Below, piece by piece: positions 45,525 to 56,906 of a stretch of DNA of 64,000 nt (positions within the stretch are counted from its first letter, which is position 1; each line of letters begins with the position of its first letter). Both the position numbers and the translations under genes were made by a program. This stretch comes from Laccaria trichodermophora. Its lineage: Eukaryota > Basidiomycota > Agaricomycetes > Agaricales > Hydnangiaceae. Under the pieces are notes generated by a model. That model was given only the letters and a program-made list of their open reading frames with translations, did not search any database and was not told the DNA's origin. The stretch lies in NCBI GenBank assembly GCA_018417955.1, contig JACTVC010000015.1, positions 273,862 to 337,861 on the forward strand. The letters run 5' to 3'.

Positions 45525-47201
45525 TCACTCACGCAACCTCTGAAGAGGCCTCTGCCTATTTATCAGAACACTTTTGATATGGGGGCACCTCAACGCGATC
45601 GCCTTGACGAAACCACCAGCCAACATAACCTCCTCGTTTCCCCTTGGTTGCTCCATAAACCCGACATGTTCAAGACTAGGAAAGAGCGCCAGAAACTCTG
45701 GCATAATCTCCAACGTACGCTTTGAAAAATCAACAAACCGAGATGAATAGATCGCTAGATTTTTTATCTCAGTCAACCGAGAGATGGCGCTTACTTCGCA
45801 CCCAATGTCGACATGGTCCTGGAACCAAGCATCCACCCCGTTTTTGGTCCTGAACCTGAAATTAAGCCTAACTTGGCCGACGTTCCGAGCTATTGCGGCG
45901 AGTGCGTCGTTGAAATGGGCATATTCGAAGCCCGGTGCAGAGTAATACTCTGAACAAAGTGTTATGAGACCTGAGCAAGGCAATGGATTGGGTGAGCTGA
46001 GAAGCCAGCTGACGTATGCCGGATGTGCGACGAGGATGTCCAGGTTCGGAAGGATGCTTTTTTGTGCAGGCGAGAAAGTGGCCGGGATGGGGAGGCCGTC
46101 AAGGTCGAGAAGGGTGATTGAGGGATGGCGGACAAGGAAGGATTCGATACATGGAAACTCGGGCCCTTGTGGTCGCTTAGAGAGGTTGGATGTGATTTCG
46201 AAGTAGGTTAAGGAGGGGAAGGTGAGGGCTGCGAAGAAATCGGACCAAACCTCCAATGCAATATCGATGCATTTGAAGGAGAGGGTGGTGATGCATTCCC
46301 CGTTGAATTGGAGCGTGGACAGAGTCCATTCTAGGAACGGGGTTTGGAGCACCATTTCACAGTGCACATTGAACTCATGGAGAGAAGGCTTGATCACAGG
46401 GCCGCTCGATACAGGTTCGAGAACACCGGTGACAAAGGTAGGTGGGTCAACGGATTCTTCCAGTGGTGTTGTAGACTGCGGAGGCGTCTTCGCAAGCACT
46501 GCATTGCAGAATAGGGAAATCAACTTGCGCCTCAACCCCCCAAATAAAGTTCGGGAAGTCAGCTTTCCTCCCCTCCTTTTCAATGGTTGGAGAGAACTAG
46601 CAAGCCTGGAATTCATTTGCTCAATGTCCCTAGAGAGCGGCATGACTGGCTCCATAATTTCTCGAGGGTATGTGTATATCTTCGTGATTCGGGAACCACC
46701 TGTGATGTGCAACTTCTTGCACCCCTTCACCAAGAATTGATCCAGCATGCTGCCAAACTCTCTTCTCCAGATGTCCACATCTAACTTGGGCCTCTCCCCG
46801 TTGGTAATGGGTTTGTCTAACCAGAAGTCAAACGTTGAGAAGTGTAGCTCCACTTGGTCAACAGAGAGCAGTCGTGCCGCCAACCTACGAAGCTCACGAA
46901 CTTCGCCCAACAAGTTGTCCAACCCAGGATTGAGGTAATAGTGGATTTGGTTGAGCTTCTCGACGAACAGCGCCATTCGTAGAGCCTGCAAAATCTTCCT
47001 CGCGGTCGGTGCCCTGTAGAGGAACACTAAACCATTCGCCAGCCCTCTCAGGTCGTCTCCCTCAAAGAAAGTGGCTAAAGCCGCGTAGTGGAGGACCCTG
47101 CATGTTATGCTCAGGCAGAAGAGCGAGTCGCTGTCGAGATATTCGAGAATGAGGCTTAGAAGCTCGTTTGGCAAATCGGTGAGCTTGGGAAGTGGATCCA
47201 T
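45525..47201 (-). CDS. F-box/LRR-like protein, member 4
   Basis: Intact, intron-free, 558 residues from the ATG at 47199-47201 (MDPLPKLTDLPNELLSLILE). This start is chosen over an in-frame ATG 30 bases upstream because the other members start at the same MD.P motif. The F-box continues YLDSDSLFCLSITCRVLHYA. Then MALFVEKLNQIHYYLNPGLD, LDVDIWRREFGSMLDQFLVK, SLHEFNVHCEMVLQTPFLEW, FLVRHPSITLLDLDGLPIP and FLALFPSLEHVGFMEQPRG. It is very similar to the split copy at 41.6-43.7 kb and is its functional sister. Predicted SCF substrate adaptor. Confidence 0.85.
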   Translation of the reverse strand: MDPLPKLTDLPNELLSLILEYLDSDSLFCLSITCRVLHYAALATFFEGDDLRGLANGLVFLYRAPTARKILQALRMALFVEKLNQIHYYLNPGLDNLLGEVRELRRLAARLLSVDQVELHFSTFDFWLDKPITNGERPKLDVDIWRREFGSMLDQFLVKGCKKLHITGGSRITKIYTYPREIMEPVMPLSRDIEQMNSRLASSLQPLKRRGGKLTSRTLFGGLRRKLISLFCNAVLAKTPPQSTTPLEESVDPPTFVTGVLEPVSSGPVIKPSLHEFNVHCEMVLQTPFLEWTLSTLQFNGECITTLSFKCIDIALEVWSDFFAALTFPSLTYFEITSNLSKRPQGPEFPCIESFLVRHPSITLLDLDGLPIPATFSPAQKSILPNLDILVAHPAYVSWLLSSPNPLPCSGLITLCSEYYSAPGFEYAHFNDALAAIARNVGQVRLNFRFRTKNGVDAWFQDHVDIGCEVSAISRLTEIKNLAIYSSRFVDFSKRTLEIMPEFLALFPSLEHVGFMEQPRGNEEVMLAGGFVKAIALRCPHIKSVLINRQRPLQRLRE

Positions 47202-47605
47202 CGTGGATTTCCAGTCGTAAGAACGGCGCAAGAAACTGCGTCGAGAAAGGGGCAGAGGGGAAACCGCATCCTGTGTCAGGCGGTCCAGGCCCTGTCAGCC
47301 GCTTGACATACATAGTGACAAAAGCAAAGAATCTCGGATTTGGAATTTGGCAATGGCCTTCAGTTGTTTGTTTGCCGGATCCGCCGATCCGCCGGACTGC
47401 CGGAATTTCCAATTCTCACATGTCCTCGAGATATCGGAGGGAAAAACGTGGAAGTGAATCTATCGAAGTACAGAACCTAAGCCACCTAATGCGTTGCAAC
47501 AGCTGAAAAAAAAAAAATCTCGAATTCAATTATAGTGTTTTAAGGCTGCAGAAAACAGATCGTCAATATACCTGGGCGAAATTAACGATAATAATAACTC
47601 AGAAC
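47202..47605. other. Intergenic between F-box member 4 and the DUF7223-like gene
   Basis: F-box promoter region and the 3' flank of the secreted-protein gene. It contains a small GC-rich inverted motif (GGATCCGCCGATCCGCCGGA) and A-rich tracts. No gene. Confidence 0.45.
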
Positions 47606-49862
47606 TCACCCAATCGCCGGGATGGTTTGGTCTGCAATAGGTAGCAAGGGGAGCGTACCCAACACAGGGCAAGTCAACGCAAGAGCACGATCCTCCAATG
47701 TGCTGGCAGGATCAACGGACATGTTCTCCCAAACGTCGGTGTCGACGATATCGCTTCTTTTTCCCGTTGATGTACCAAAACATTTCTAATAACGTATAGT
47801 TTATAAAACGTCTTGTCATCACCATACCCAAACTAAAACTTACCTTGAAGACGTCAAAGTTTTTGGAGAGAAGTGGCAACTTCACGTTAGGGTTGAATAT
47901 GCCGAAGAAAGCAGCAGAAGCGCCTGCGTTGACGTTGAAGCCGGCGCCAATCCCAAAGCAACCGTTAAAGGCGCCCACAGTAGAAGGGATCGGCGCTGGA
48001 ACTGATGTGGCGGAAGAAGGCGCTATGGAATTATATTAGAGTTGGTATTCACTTTATTCATTTCACGGTCGACTCAAAAAACCCACCTGGCGGATTGAGA
48101 GGAAGAATCGTTTTAGAGGTTGCGCCGAGGTCGAGCTTCATGGAAGAAGAAGCGTCAAGCTCGAGGGAGACTTTCGCTTCAGCTGCACCATTCAGCGCGG
48201 TGATGCCGAGATTTAGGCTCGGAATGAGATGTGCTTCCACTGTGCCCGTGGCCTTTGCGGATGGGCTCACGGAGAGTGTGAGGGCTGATAAATTAAAATC
48301 AAGAGAGTCGAAGGCGAGCGAATGTCGAAACATACGAGTATCACCGACTTGGAAGGTTCCACCAGAGGCGGCCTTTTTGTTAGGCGGGAACACCAGTTGC
48401 ACTTTATCAACATGATAATGAATGCCGACGCTCATGTCGACGCCAGTGGCAAGTGTGGCCTTTGCTTGGGCATCGATCCGGAAAGAAGGGCCAAGGGTCA
48501 ATACTCTGCAGTTCCAATACGTTAGAGCTCAAATGGAAGGTGGTATGAGGAGAAACAATTACCCGGGGAAGTCGAGACCTGGAATGCCCACCTCATACAA
48601 TTTGATCTTGCCAGAATCAATCGCGCCCGTTGCACCGCCCTTCATACTGATGATACCGTCGAGATCAGCGGTCATGCCTAGAAAATTCAAACAGTCAGTA
48701 CCATACTGCGGCCGAGCAAAAATAAGGACTCGCTAGTGATGAACGCTAGCTCGCTGACAGTAGGAGGTGTGATCGTTCCGGAAGCAGCAACGCCAATCGT
48801 AATATCAGCATGCGCCTTGGCCTCCAGATCAATCGACACCTGGGCTTCAACTGGCGGACATGAGAGGGATTGATTGAATAAATTGAGCTTTTGGTCGAAG
48901 TCAAAGGGGGTAAGAGTCTTGTTCAAGGTTTCGGTGCTGAGAGAGGCAATAGCTTTGGGAATACAACGCGTCCATCAGAACAAAGGTTTTGCGATATCAG
49001 AGAACCTGGACTCACCATCAAGAGAATTCCCAATAAAATCGAAGAAACCACGACCGTTGATACGGCTGCGACGTTGGGAAACCGGAGGCGTAGTGACCAA
49101 ATCCCCGCTTGCCCCAGGAATGTTTGCGGCTCTTATGGCAAAGTTAACAGGCCCATATCTGGCAAGATAATTCAGCAAAAGGCGAGCCAATTGACGTTCA
49201 GAATCTGGACGTACTTGGCCCAATTTGCCAAAGGGAAATTTGTATCGATATATAGAGCCTTGACTTGGGGTTTACTTCCATCGGTCGTGGCAATGCGTGA
49301 CGCAATATCAGCAGGAATAGATTGGTCATTGTGTACCCACGCGCGGGCAACCCGCGCAAAGGCGCTTTTGCCGCACTATAATCACGTTAACCCATGTTTG
49401 AGGATCCTGCGAGAAACAATAATGGAACGCACGTTCTCGGGCAGGCGGACAATCTTTCCTTCCGCGCCGATCTGGTATAGGTGGGAACAGTCACCGTTCT
49501 TGTTATTGCAAACAAGTCGGATTTCCTGGGCGAGGACGTTGGGCGAGCAACCTAGAATCTCCCAACCGCCGGCAGGTGTGATGTCGGAGATGGCATTCTT
49601 AGAACCCCACTGATTGCCGTTGTTAATATCAAGCAGCGAGAATAGATAAAATTCGACGCACGATTTTTAGTGTGCCCGACGCTTTCCCTCCGGTGGCAGG
49701 TAGATCTACCGAGATACAGCAGTTAAATATAACTTGTCGTCGCTAAAGTGCTAAAATTAACTCACCGTACGAGCAAACACCGGCATGGCAAGGTTGACTC
49801 CAGTCATTGGCGGCCGTCACGACGGAGATGGCCGCAGCCAGAACGAAAGCGGTCGAGCGCAT
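47606..49862 (-). CDS. Secreted DUF7223-like protein
   Basis: Minus strand, several short introns. Signal peptide MRSTAFVLAAAISVVTA, then NDWSQPCHAGVC, LPATGGKASGTLKI and WGSKNAISDITPAGGWEIL, a cysteine-rich stretch (NVLAQEIRLVCNNKNGDC, SHLYQIGAEGKIVRLPE) and CGKSAFARVARAW. The C-terminal half is beta-rich with repeated small/aliphatic motifs (EAKAHADITIGVAASG, DMSVGIHYHVDKVQLVFPP, SPSAKATGTVEAHLIPSLNL, GAGFNVNAGASAAFFG) and ends PIADQTIPAIG. The layout fits the family I know as DUF7223 in Agaricomycetes, function unknown, secreted or cell-wall associated; the DUF number is from memory. Its downstream half is duplicated at 44.3-45.2 kb. Internal exon borders are approximate. Confidence 0.72.
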
Positions 49863-50583
49863 TCTGGGAGGAATAAAGAAAGTGAAATGGCCAACTAGGG
49901 CCTATAAATGAACGGACGACGAAGAAGGATCGTCTGAAGGGAGAAGGTAAGGAAAGCGTGCGTGCGCGGTCGCAATGGCATCATGGGTGTCTTATCCGTT
50001 GAGCACGTTGCTACAGGTAGCCACCAAAGGGTCCAAATGTGATTGTTGCGGCGTCCGCTACGAGGAAACCATGCGGATGAGCAGGCGAGTTGTAGTCTAG
50101 CGAGATGCTAGCGTTCTGGTAACCTGGTTGCTTCTCATACACGTTGGCTCAATCGAATCAGAGGCGGTCGCCGGTCGGGAAGAAGGAAAGCTCGTGATTG
50201 AGTGTGGTAACATGATCGTCGCGATTTGCGAGACGGATGGGCTTGGCTTGTAGACATTTGAGTGTGTCGAATCCCTCGGGGCACCGTGAGGGAACCCCTA
50301 TGTAGTGAAGCACAAGAAAGCCATATAAACGAACGGCCACATTGCGTGGTCTCGTTGAGCTAAGTGGAGGGGTAGAGCCTAGAGTTTTTGATCATAATAA
50401 CCGTCAACAGTCTTTTTATACTCGAATGAAATCTACAAAAGTTACATAGATAATCTAATCTAATCTTGCCAATATTTTGCCACCTTGTAATGATTAAAAT
50501 CCAAGGACTAACTAGTATAATTCGTATAGTAACTTGTAAGTGAGTGGTGAAGTAAGTATATATCCAGCCTCCCCGTCTAAGTA
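49863..50583. other. Intergenic upstream of the secreted-protein gene
   Basis: Promoter of the minus-strand secreted-protein gene and 3' flank of MRH4. An AT-rich block at 50380-50560 lies next to the MRH4 stop. No gene seen. Confidence 0.45.
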
Positions 50584-52979
50584 TCACAGCAAATCCCTCA
50601 CACGATTCCTAACATCTTTCCCTTTCGCACTCCCCCGCCCCTTCATCTTCCCAAACACCACCACCTTCCCATGCTCACCCGCTCGACCCGACCTCCCAGC
50701 CCGATGCAAAAAGTCAATCATATTCCGCGGCTCATCAACGATGAACACATGCTTAATCGACGGGTCAAAGTCCAGACCACGAGACAGAAGCGAGGTAGTG
50801 ATCAACACAAGTGGTGTCGTTTTAGGATCATTCAGATCTTGAGCCAAAGTAGCCGAACGTGAAGTTGTTGCAGATTTGGTTTGCAGTGGCCGTAAGAACC
50901 CGTCAAGATGGTGGTTCGACCCTCTCTTCCTCGTTTCGCTGTTACTCGTCAAAGCTACATTCTTGATCTCCCGTTCGTTGAGGTGCGAGCTCAACTCCAC
51001 GACTTTAGTGCTCTTGTTGCAAAACACGAGCACCTTGGACAGCTTCCCGGCTTGTCGATGGAACGTCGAGGAGTCCTCAGCCCAGACTCTGCGTATCCGT
51101 CGCTCAATATCTGCAAACTTGTTCCCCCCGGTCCAGGAAACGTATTCAGGTCGCAAGGTCTGGGGAAGGTGATGCAGCCGTGGCGAGGCGAGTCTGATAA
51201 ACGATGGATGGCAATTTTCGAGGTAGGACGCGAGGGCGGTGGGGATGGTAGCGCTTGTAAGGAGGAGATTGTATGGGTAGGAGATAGGCGTAGTTGGTAG
51301 TGCAGGTGTGACGGGGACAGGATGTCCACGAGCAAGACTGATGTCCGACAGGAGTGTTCTAGTCGTTTCTTGGAAATCGGGATCTGACAGAAAATTAGTA
51401 TCGCTAAACAAGAAAGAATGATCATACACACCGAAAAGGACATCAGCTTCATCGACGATAACCCACTCCACATTCGCCAGACCCATCTCAGGTTTACTCC
51501 TCCACTTGCCAAACCCAACCATCTTATCTCTCCCCCTCCTCGGCGTCCTTCCTCCTTCCTCCTCGTTCTCTTCCTCCTCGCCCTCCTTCCGGTCCCAACC
51601 CCGACCACGAACCATCTCCATCAACTTCATCGGCGTCCCCACCACCACATCCACAGGGAACTTGTCCTTCCTGACCTCAAACTCACCCTCCCCAACCAGC
51701 GTATCAAACTGCGCCGCCATCTTACTCGCAGTCTCATCCCGCTCTTTCGTGCTCTTGACATTCGCTTTGGAAGCACACATCACGCGGAGTTTGACGTTGT
51801 GCAGCAGGGACTTGGCGAACCCTGATAGCTGGCGCGAGAGCTCGTGTGTAGGAGCCAGAATTAACGCCCGTGGGTTGTACGCCCGGGCTTGTTGCACGTG
51901 GGGTACTTCCGCAGTGGGTGTATCGAGCTCGGCTTGTTTTAGGTTTTGTAATAGAGGGACAAGGTACGCGATGGATTTCCCAGAGCCTGTTTCGGAGGCG
52001 AGGAGGAATTGTTTCCACCCTGGGCTCTGATTGAGCAACCACTTGAGACTGAGCGATTGGATAGGCGTGGGCTTCGCGTTGGGCCCGAGCACCTCTTTCA
52101 AGGAAGATAAGAGCCCCGGGAGGATGGGAGGGGAGGTGAATTCTGTGGGAGCTGGGGAGTCTGTGGCGAGTTTTGAAGAAGCGTCGTTGTCTGCTGTGGG
52201 AGCAAGGGATACGGGCTGCGGTGGATCGTAGAACTCTGAGGGTCTCTCTGCCTCTTCCTCTTCGGAGAACACTCGACGTGGCGCCGTAGGCCTACCGCTA
52301 CGCCTTGGTTCTAGTTGTGAGCCTTCGTAGGATGACCTAGACCGGCCATCGTAGTTCTCAGACTCCCGTCGTGAGTCCCCTCGTGACGGATAACGCTGGT
52401 CTCGCGCGTCGCTCTGCCCTCCTGTAGAATCCTGCTGGTGACTCCAGCGACCAGTCCGACGCTTCCAATCCTGCTCGCTCCTGTACGCAGACCGTCTCCT
52501 AAACGAAGGATTCCGGTCAACTGGAGGCTCCCAAGGTTGGCTGTTGGTGTGTGGCACCGGATCGCGCTCAATGGCGGGTTTAGGAAAGGAAGGTGGGCGA
52601 AAGGAGCTCCTGGGGGGTGCAGCCTCTAACCGACCACTCTCAGAACTCGGCTTCTGGCTCTGGCGGGCTTTTCTGGGTGCATCACTTGAGCGACTATTTC
52701 CAGAACTCCGCTTCATATCCTGGTGTGTATACTGCTTTGGTGCTACCTCCAAGCGACCACTTCCAGAGCTAGGCTTCAAATCTGAGGCCAATTTTCGTCT
52801 GGAAGCACCTACAGCACGCCAAATTGAGCGGAAAAAAAAAAGTACAGAAAACGCGGCAACTCACTCCGTTTTGGCTGGTCTTTGGACAAGATGTTGCTAG
52901 TATGAAGCCATAGACATGGCTGTCCTTTACGACATATTTCAGAAGTCGTCCTCAACGGCTGCCAGAGCAATCCTGACAT
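50584..52979 (-). CDS. MRH4: Mrh4-type mitochondrial DEAD-box RNA helicase
   Basis: ATP-dependent RNA helicase acting in mitochondrial ribosome assembly and mitochondrial RNA metabolism. Three exons: 52865-52979, 51432-52808 and 50584-51383, giving 763 residues. The small first exon supplies a mitochondrial-type presequence (MSGLLWQPLRTTSEICRKGQ). A long Arg/Ser-rich region follows, then the Q motif (LGPNAKPTPIQSLSLKWLL), motif I (ASETGSGKS), Ia (ILAPTHELSRQL), GTPMKLMEM, motif II (VIVDEADVLF), motif III (LTSATIP), motif IV (KVLVFCNKS), V (TSLLSRGLDFDPS) and VI (HRAGRSGRAG). The second intron is only 48 nt, a multiple of three and stop-free; removing it restores the family sequence VLFDPDFQE. 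Divergent from FCY1. Confidence 0.88.
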
Positions 52980-53223
52980 ACAGAGCAATGGCGGAAGGAG
53001 AGATTAATATTGGGGGAATATTTTCTCAGCTAAGTCTGCGTAAATTACGTACACTTTTTTTTTCAACCAACACCCCCACATCCTCATACATTTTCAAATT
53101 GCTTGCAAAGTACGCTGGGCGAATTCTTCATTGACAATGGAACGACTTTAATATTTTTTTCTAGGTTGGGTGTTTTCTAACGGGTACTGGAAACAGCACT
53201 GCGAATTTATCAGATCATCTGAG
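52980..53223. promoter_or_regulatory. Divergent promoter MRH4/FCY1
   Basis: 244 bp between the start codons of MRH4 (-) and FCY1 (+). It contains a T-rich tract near 53052-53062 and TTTAATATTTTTTTC just before FCY1. No specific factor site recognised. Confidence 0.45.
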
Positions 53224-53881
53224 ATGCATGAAAGACAAAAAATCATCGACGGTCAGGGAATGCTATTGGCACTTTCCGAAGCACAAAAGGGATTCAAGCA
53301 AGGAGGGATCCCAATTGGCTCAGTCCTTCTGCTTCCAAACGAGTCGGATGCGGAAGGTACCTTCACGCTCCTAGGATCAGGCCATAACGAGCGGATACAG
53401 AAATCGTCGCCAACTTTGCACGGAGAGATATCAGCTTTGGAGAATGCTGGGAGGCTCGCTCCAGAAGTATACAGGAAATCAACGATCGTAAGATTCTCTT
53501 GAGGAGCTCCCGAGACGATCGTTAATTTTTTTTTGTTTGAACAGTATACAACTCTAAGGTACCCGAAGGCGTGATAAGACACCATCCTTGCTGATTAGAA
53601 TATTGAAATTCAGCCCCTGCAGTATGTGTTCTGGAGCGATCTTGCTGTACAAGATCCCCCGCGTAGTCATCGGAGAAAACGAGACGTTTCTAGGCGAGGA
53701 AGAGCTTCTGCGCAGTCGCGGCGTCGAAGTAGTTGTTCTGGATAATGAAGAATGCAAAGATCTTATGCGTCGATTCATTCAGGAAATGCCGCAGGTACGT
53801 GCTAGCCAAGAATAGGAATAGTGGGTGATACGCTTATTTCCGCCGTAGGCATGGAATGAAGACATCGGAGAGGTTCATTAA
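53224..53881 (+). CDS. FCY1: Cytosine deaminase
   Basis: Converts cytosine to uracil in pyrimidine salvage (and 5-fluorocytosine to 5-fluorouracil). Cytosolic homodimer. Four exons: 53224-53487, 53545-53558 (14 nt), 53614-53794 and 53849-53881, giving 163 residues (yeast Fcy1 158). Zinc site: TLHGEISALENAGRL (His ligand and proton-shuttle Glu) and YTTLSPCSMCSGAI (the two Cys ligands; the 14-nt exon plus its splice supply YTTLS). It continues IPRVVIGENETFLGEEELL and ends AWNEDIGEVH. The start was set at MHERQKIIDGQGM because the family begins about there; an in-frame ATG 54 bases upstream exists. All catalytic residues are intact. Confidence 0.93.
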
Positions 53882-54705
53882 CGTTTACCGCTTGCGCTGA
53901 ACCCCGTCTCCTGTGCCCGAGTTTATCTCTATATACCCACAGGTTTGGTGGGCCAGCTCTTCAGCCCAGCGTGGCATGTGAGTTTGCTGCGGCTCCGAAA
54001 GTGACCAGAAATAGCACAGGTGTGTTTCCTTTCAGTACCGTTTGGCCATTCAGTTCATCCTCGAGCTCCTTTCACAAACGCGTTAAAATATACGCTAGAG
54101 ACGATATTTTTCGTCGATGGACTCTGCTCAAAGAGAATGATTGATTGATACATAGCTCAAACGAGGAGGATGACGTCGTGTGGCCGGTCATCAGACTCAC
54201 TATGACTCGTTTTTCGCAGCCGTGGGCGTCCTCATTCCCGTATAACCCGCAATAGGTCATCGATCGTAACGCCCCGGGGAGACGGAAGATGCAGGAAGAA
54301 ACTGGTTGTAAACCTCGAATTAATACAGAACCCTGTGAGTTCGTGTTGGAAGAATCTCGTCGAAGTTGAGATTTCCGAACTTTACGCAGATCTATTTTTC
54401 CGCGAAGGAAACTAGTTCAGAAAAGGACGATCGTACGCGTTGACAAGAACCATTCAGAATAAGGTTTGCATATCATATCTAAACACACGTGTCCCAGATG
54501 ATAAATATTTAAGGCGGTCAAGGTCGTCCGTGCGAAGTAACATATCCTTTCTTCCCAGCTACGAGCAAGCCCTCTAGTCCTTGCCCTACCAGCGCTGTAA
54601 GGACACCCCTCTCTTTACATCTCACGCCGAAGTTCAAGAGCCCCTTTTTGGAGTCTTGCGCCCATTGTTTGCTAGACGGTTCAGTTCTACGAAGAATCAT
54701 CGAAG
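53882..54705. other. Intergenic, no gene recognised
   Basis: 3' flank of FCY1 and probable promoter of the first pseudokinase gene. Just upstream of the chosen start another frame (54600-54780) gives protein-like text (IIEDGDLVRYLTPSPSSWYD) ending in a stop; it may be a chance frame or an alternative 5' exon. Confidence 0.4.
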
Positions 54706-55792
54706 ATGGAGACCTTGTCCGATATCTCACTCCGTCGCCATCGTCTTGGTACGATGAGGCTGTCTCCTACCGCGAGCTCCTCTGAGGAGTATCTGTTGAC
54801 CATTCGGGTCATGCAACACGTATGATCTACTCTTGCATGCCGAGTACTACTCTCATGTTTTCCACCAGTCGGGGTCAACGTTCAAGAAGCTTGTGGTCAG
54901 ACGACCAGATATGACAAGCGTGAGACTCCTTGAGGTGTGTCTACAGTATTATTGAGAGGATCTTGTTTGAGCTGAATACAACTCACAGATGTTTGACTAC
55001 CTTGCCTCCCGACCTCCGATCCAACATCCACATATTGCGTTCGAGGAGATCATCAACGGAACCGATGGCCCTCCTGCCAGACTAGGCTTTCACGACGCTA
55101 TCGGCTTCATAGTGAGGGCGTCATGTCCAGCGGGGAATATCCTGGAATTCCTCAGCGCGTGCCCTAAACGGGATCCTGAGAAATTGAGACTCGTAAGTGA
55201 TACGCTTTTTTGGAGATTCCAAAGTATTTACAGTGGACGTAAAGGTGGCTCAAGTTGCCAGCGCCCTGCACCATCTACACTGGCTTGGTCTTGTGCATGG
55301 AAACGTTTGCCCTGTATGTCACAATCATAATCTGCAAGCGATTTTTACTGAAATATGCAGACCAACATCTTAATCACGGACAGCAACCAAGCCGTCTTAA
55401 CAGACACTGGTATATATAGCGCAATTGTCGACTATATTTTCGCGCCATCCGGGCGAGTACCGATCCCGCCGACGGCACCTTATAAACCTCCCGAGGAGCT
55501 CAAAGAATCCGCTGAAGAAATGGTGGCGCGAACTCCGGACAAGGACGTCTACAGCCTCGCGAGTTCGACGTATGAGATCATGTCTGGCCTGGAGCCGTTT
55601 GCCAACATGCGGCCCTATACATGCGTTGTTGAGATCACCCGTCGTGGTCACTTTTCTCTGTTTCAGCCCAAGGGCATTAACCTCGGATTGTGGCAACTTC
55701 TCCGCGCATGTTGGGCGATCGACCCGGGAGATCGACCCACCATGCAAGTCGTTCTAGGGCAACTCGAAATGCTTCTCGCTGAAAACGTTTGA
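54706..55792 (+). CDS. Predicted pseudokinase, tandem copy 1
   Basis: Five exons, all in phase 0: 54706-54819, 54869-54934, 54989-55192, 55245-55313 and 55361-55792, giving 294 residues. Kinase-like landmarks: FKKLVVRR (strand beta-3 with Lys), HPHIAFEEIING (helix-C region), VASALHHLHWLGLVHGNVCP then TNILI (catalytic loop with Asn in place of the catalytic Asp), LTDTGIYSAIV (DTG for DFG), KPPEEL (for APE), KDVYSLASSTYEIMSG (subdomain IX), GDRPTM (subdomain XI). A glycine-rich loop is not visible. The intact frame and a sister gene with the same substitutions suggest a maintained non-catalytic, scaffolding or regulatory role; this is inference. The start is supported by similarity to copy 2 (RHRLG/RHRLR). 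Confidence 0.75.
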
Positions 55793-56906
55793 CCACTGTC
55801 CTCCGCGATGACACCCAGTCCGCACGCAATCTCGCTTGCGTCGGATGCGAGATACGACTTGTATCGGGAGAGAGAGATCACAGGCACGACATCAATGACA
55901 CGAAATCAGGCAGCAGAACTGAATATCAAAGATGGGGGGAAATAGGCAAACAGTGTTTGATGCAACGATTTACTTCAGTTTACTTCCTACGGCGATCACC
56001 GTCTCGGGAAGTACTCAACAACATCAGTTTTCATTTCCGTCTTTATCCCCGGTTCCTGGCCATAACGTTAGACCATAGTAATTGAACGCGGGTAGGTTGA
56101 GGGAATATTACCTCCGTAATAATTGGCCTTGATCATGAATTGGATGCCAGGGACGTAGTGAATGGTTGGTGTGTAGCAAACGTTGTAATTATAAGTTTAC
56201 AATGTCACGCCTACAAAATGGCAGAATGCGCTCCAAGCGAACACATGTAAACACTTCAAGATACATAAGTATCTTGGTGTAGGTACTTGAAGACTGTAGA
56301 CATGGACGCTTCCGTTTGTCCAAATTTTTTTCAGACCGGATAACGCTGCACAATTTCTTTTGTCGACCTATCCTGGTATGCCAGCCACTGCGACTTTTTG
56401 AGTACAAAGTGAACATGCGGCACCACATCCTTCTGGCAGGCGTAGAAGGGATTGTTAAACCCAGGGTTGAAGGTTGACCCAAGTCGTTATATGATTTTGA
56501 AGAATGATACTTGGGAGTGCCAGGGTATCGGAGAACTTTGACTTGAACGAGTCCCACCGGTGTGAACAATTCAATCCGGATATATGGGGAAGATCAGGTT
56601 TAGCAGTCTGACAAGCCAGTGGGATGAGGTGCGATGTCGCAAGAGCGAAGTTGTCACGGGGTCTTTTGAGCTCCCCCAAAACGTTGCAAGACACGGGACG
56701 CCCAACGAGCGAAAGGGGTAAAATACCGGAGAGATTGCTTGGTCATGATAGCCACCGTCCAAAGGGGATTTGATTAAAAGGCCAGACCTCAACGCATCTA
56801 TGTAGATTAGCGTTCTTTTATCCCCTCTTCGTCCCCCCCCCCTCTTATGACTTGTTTTGGACAAGTTAGCGCTTTAGTCGTTGACCTGACAACCGCTTCC
56901 TATAGG
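55793..56906. other. Spacer between the pseudokinase copies
   Basis: No firm gene. On the minus strand, 56400-56570 gives protein-like text in two frames (FTPVGLVQVKVLRYPGTPKY and STFNPGFNNPFYACQKDVV, the latter running to a stop after IVQRYPV). This could be the end of a split or decayed gene; no start or domain is recognisable. Confidence 0.4.

Noticed and set aside
51418..52030. Long plus-strand frames across MRH4
   Set aside because: They are antisense to helicase motifs I-II, with no independent evidence of coding.
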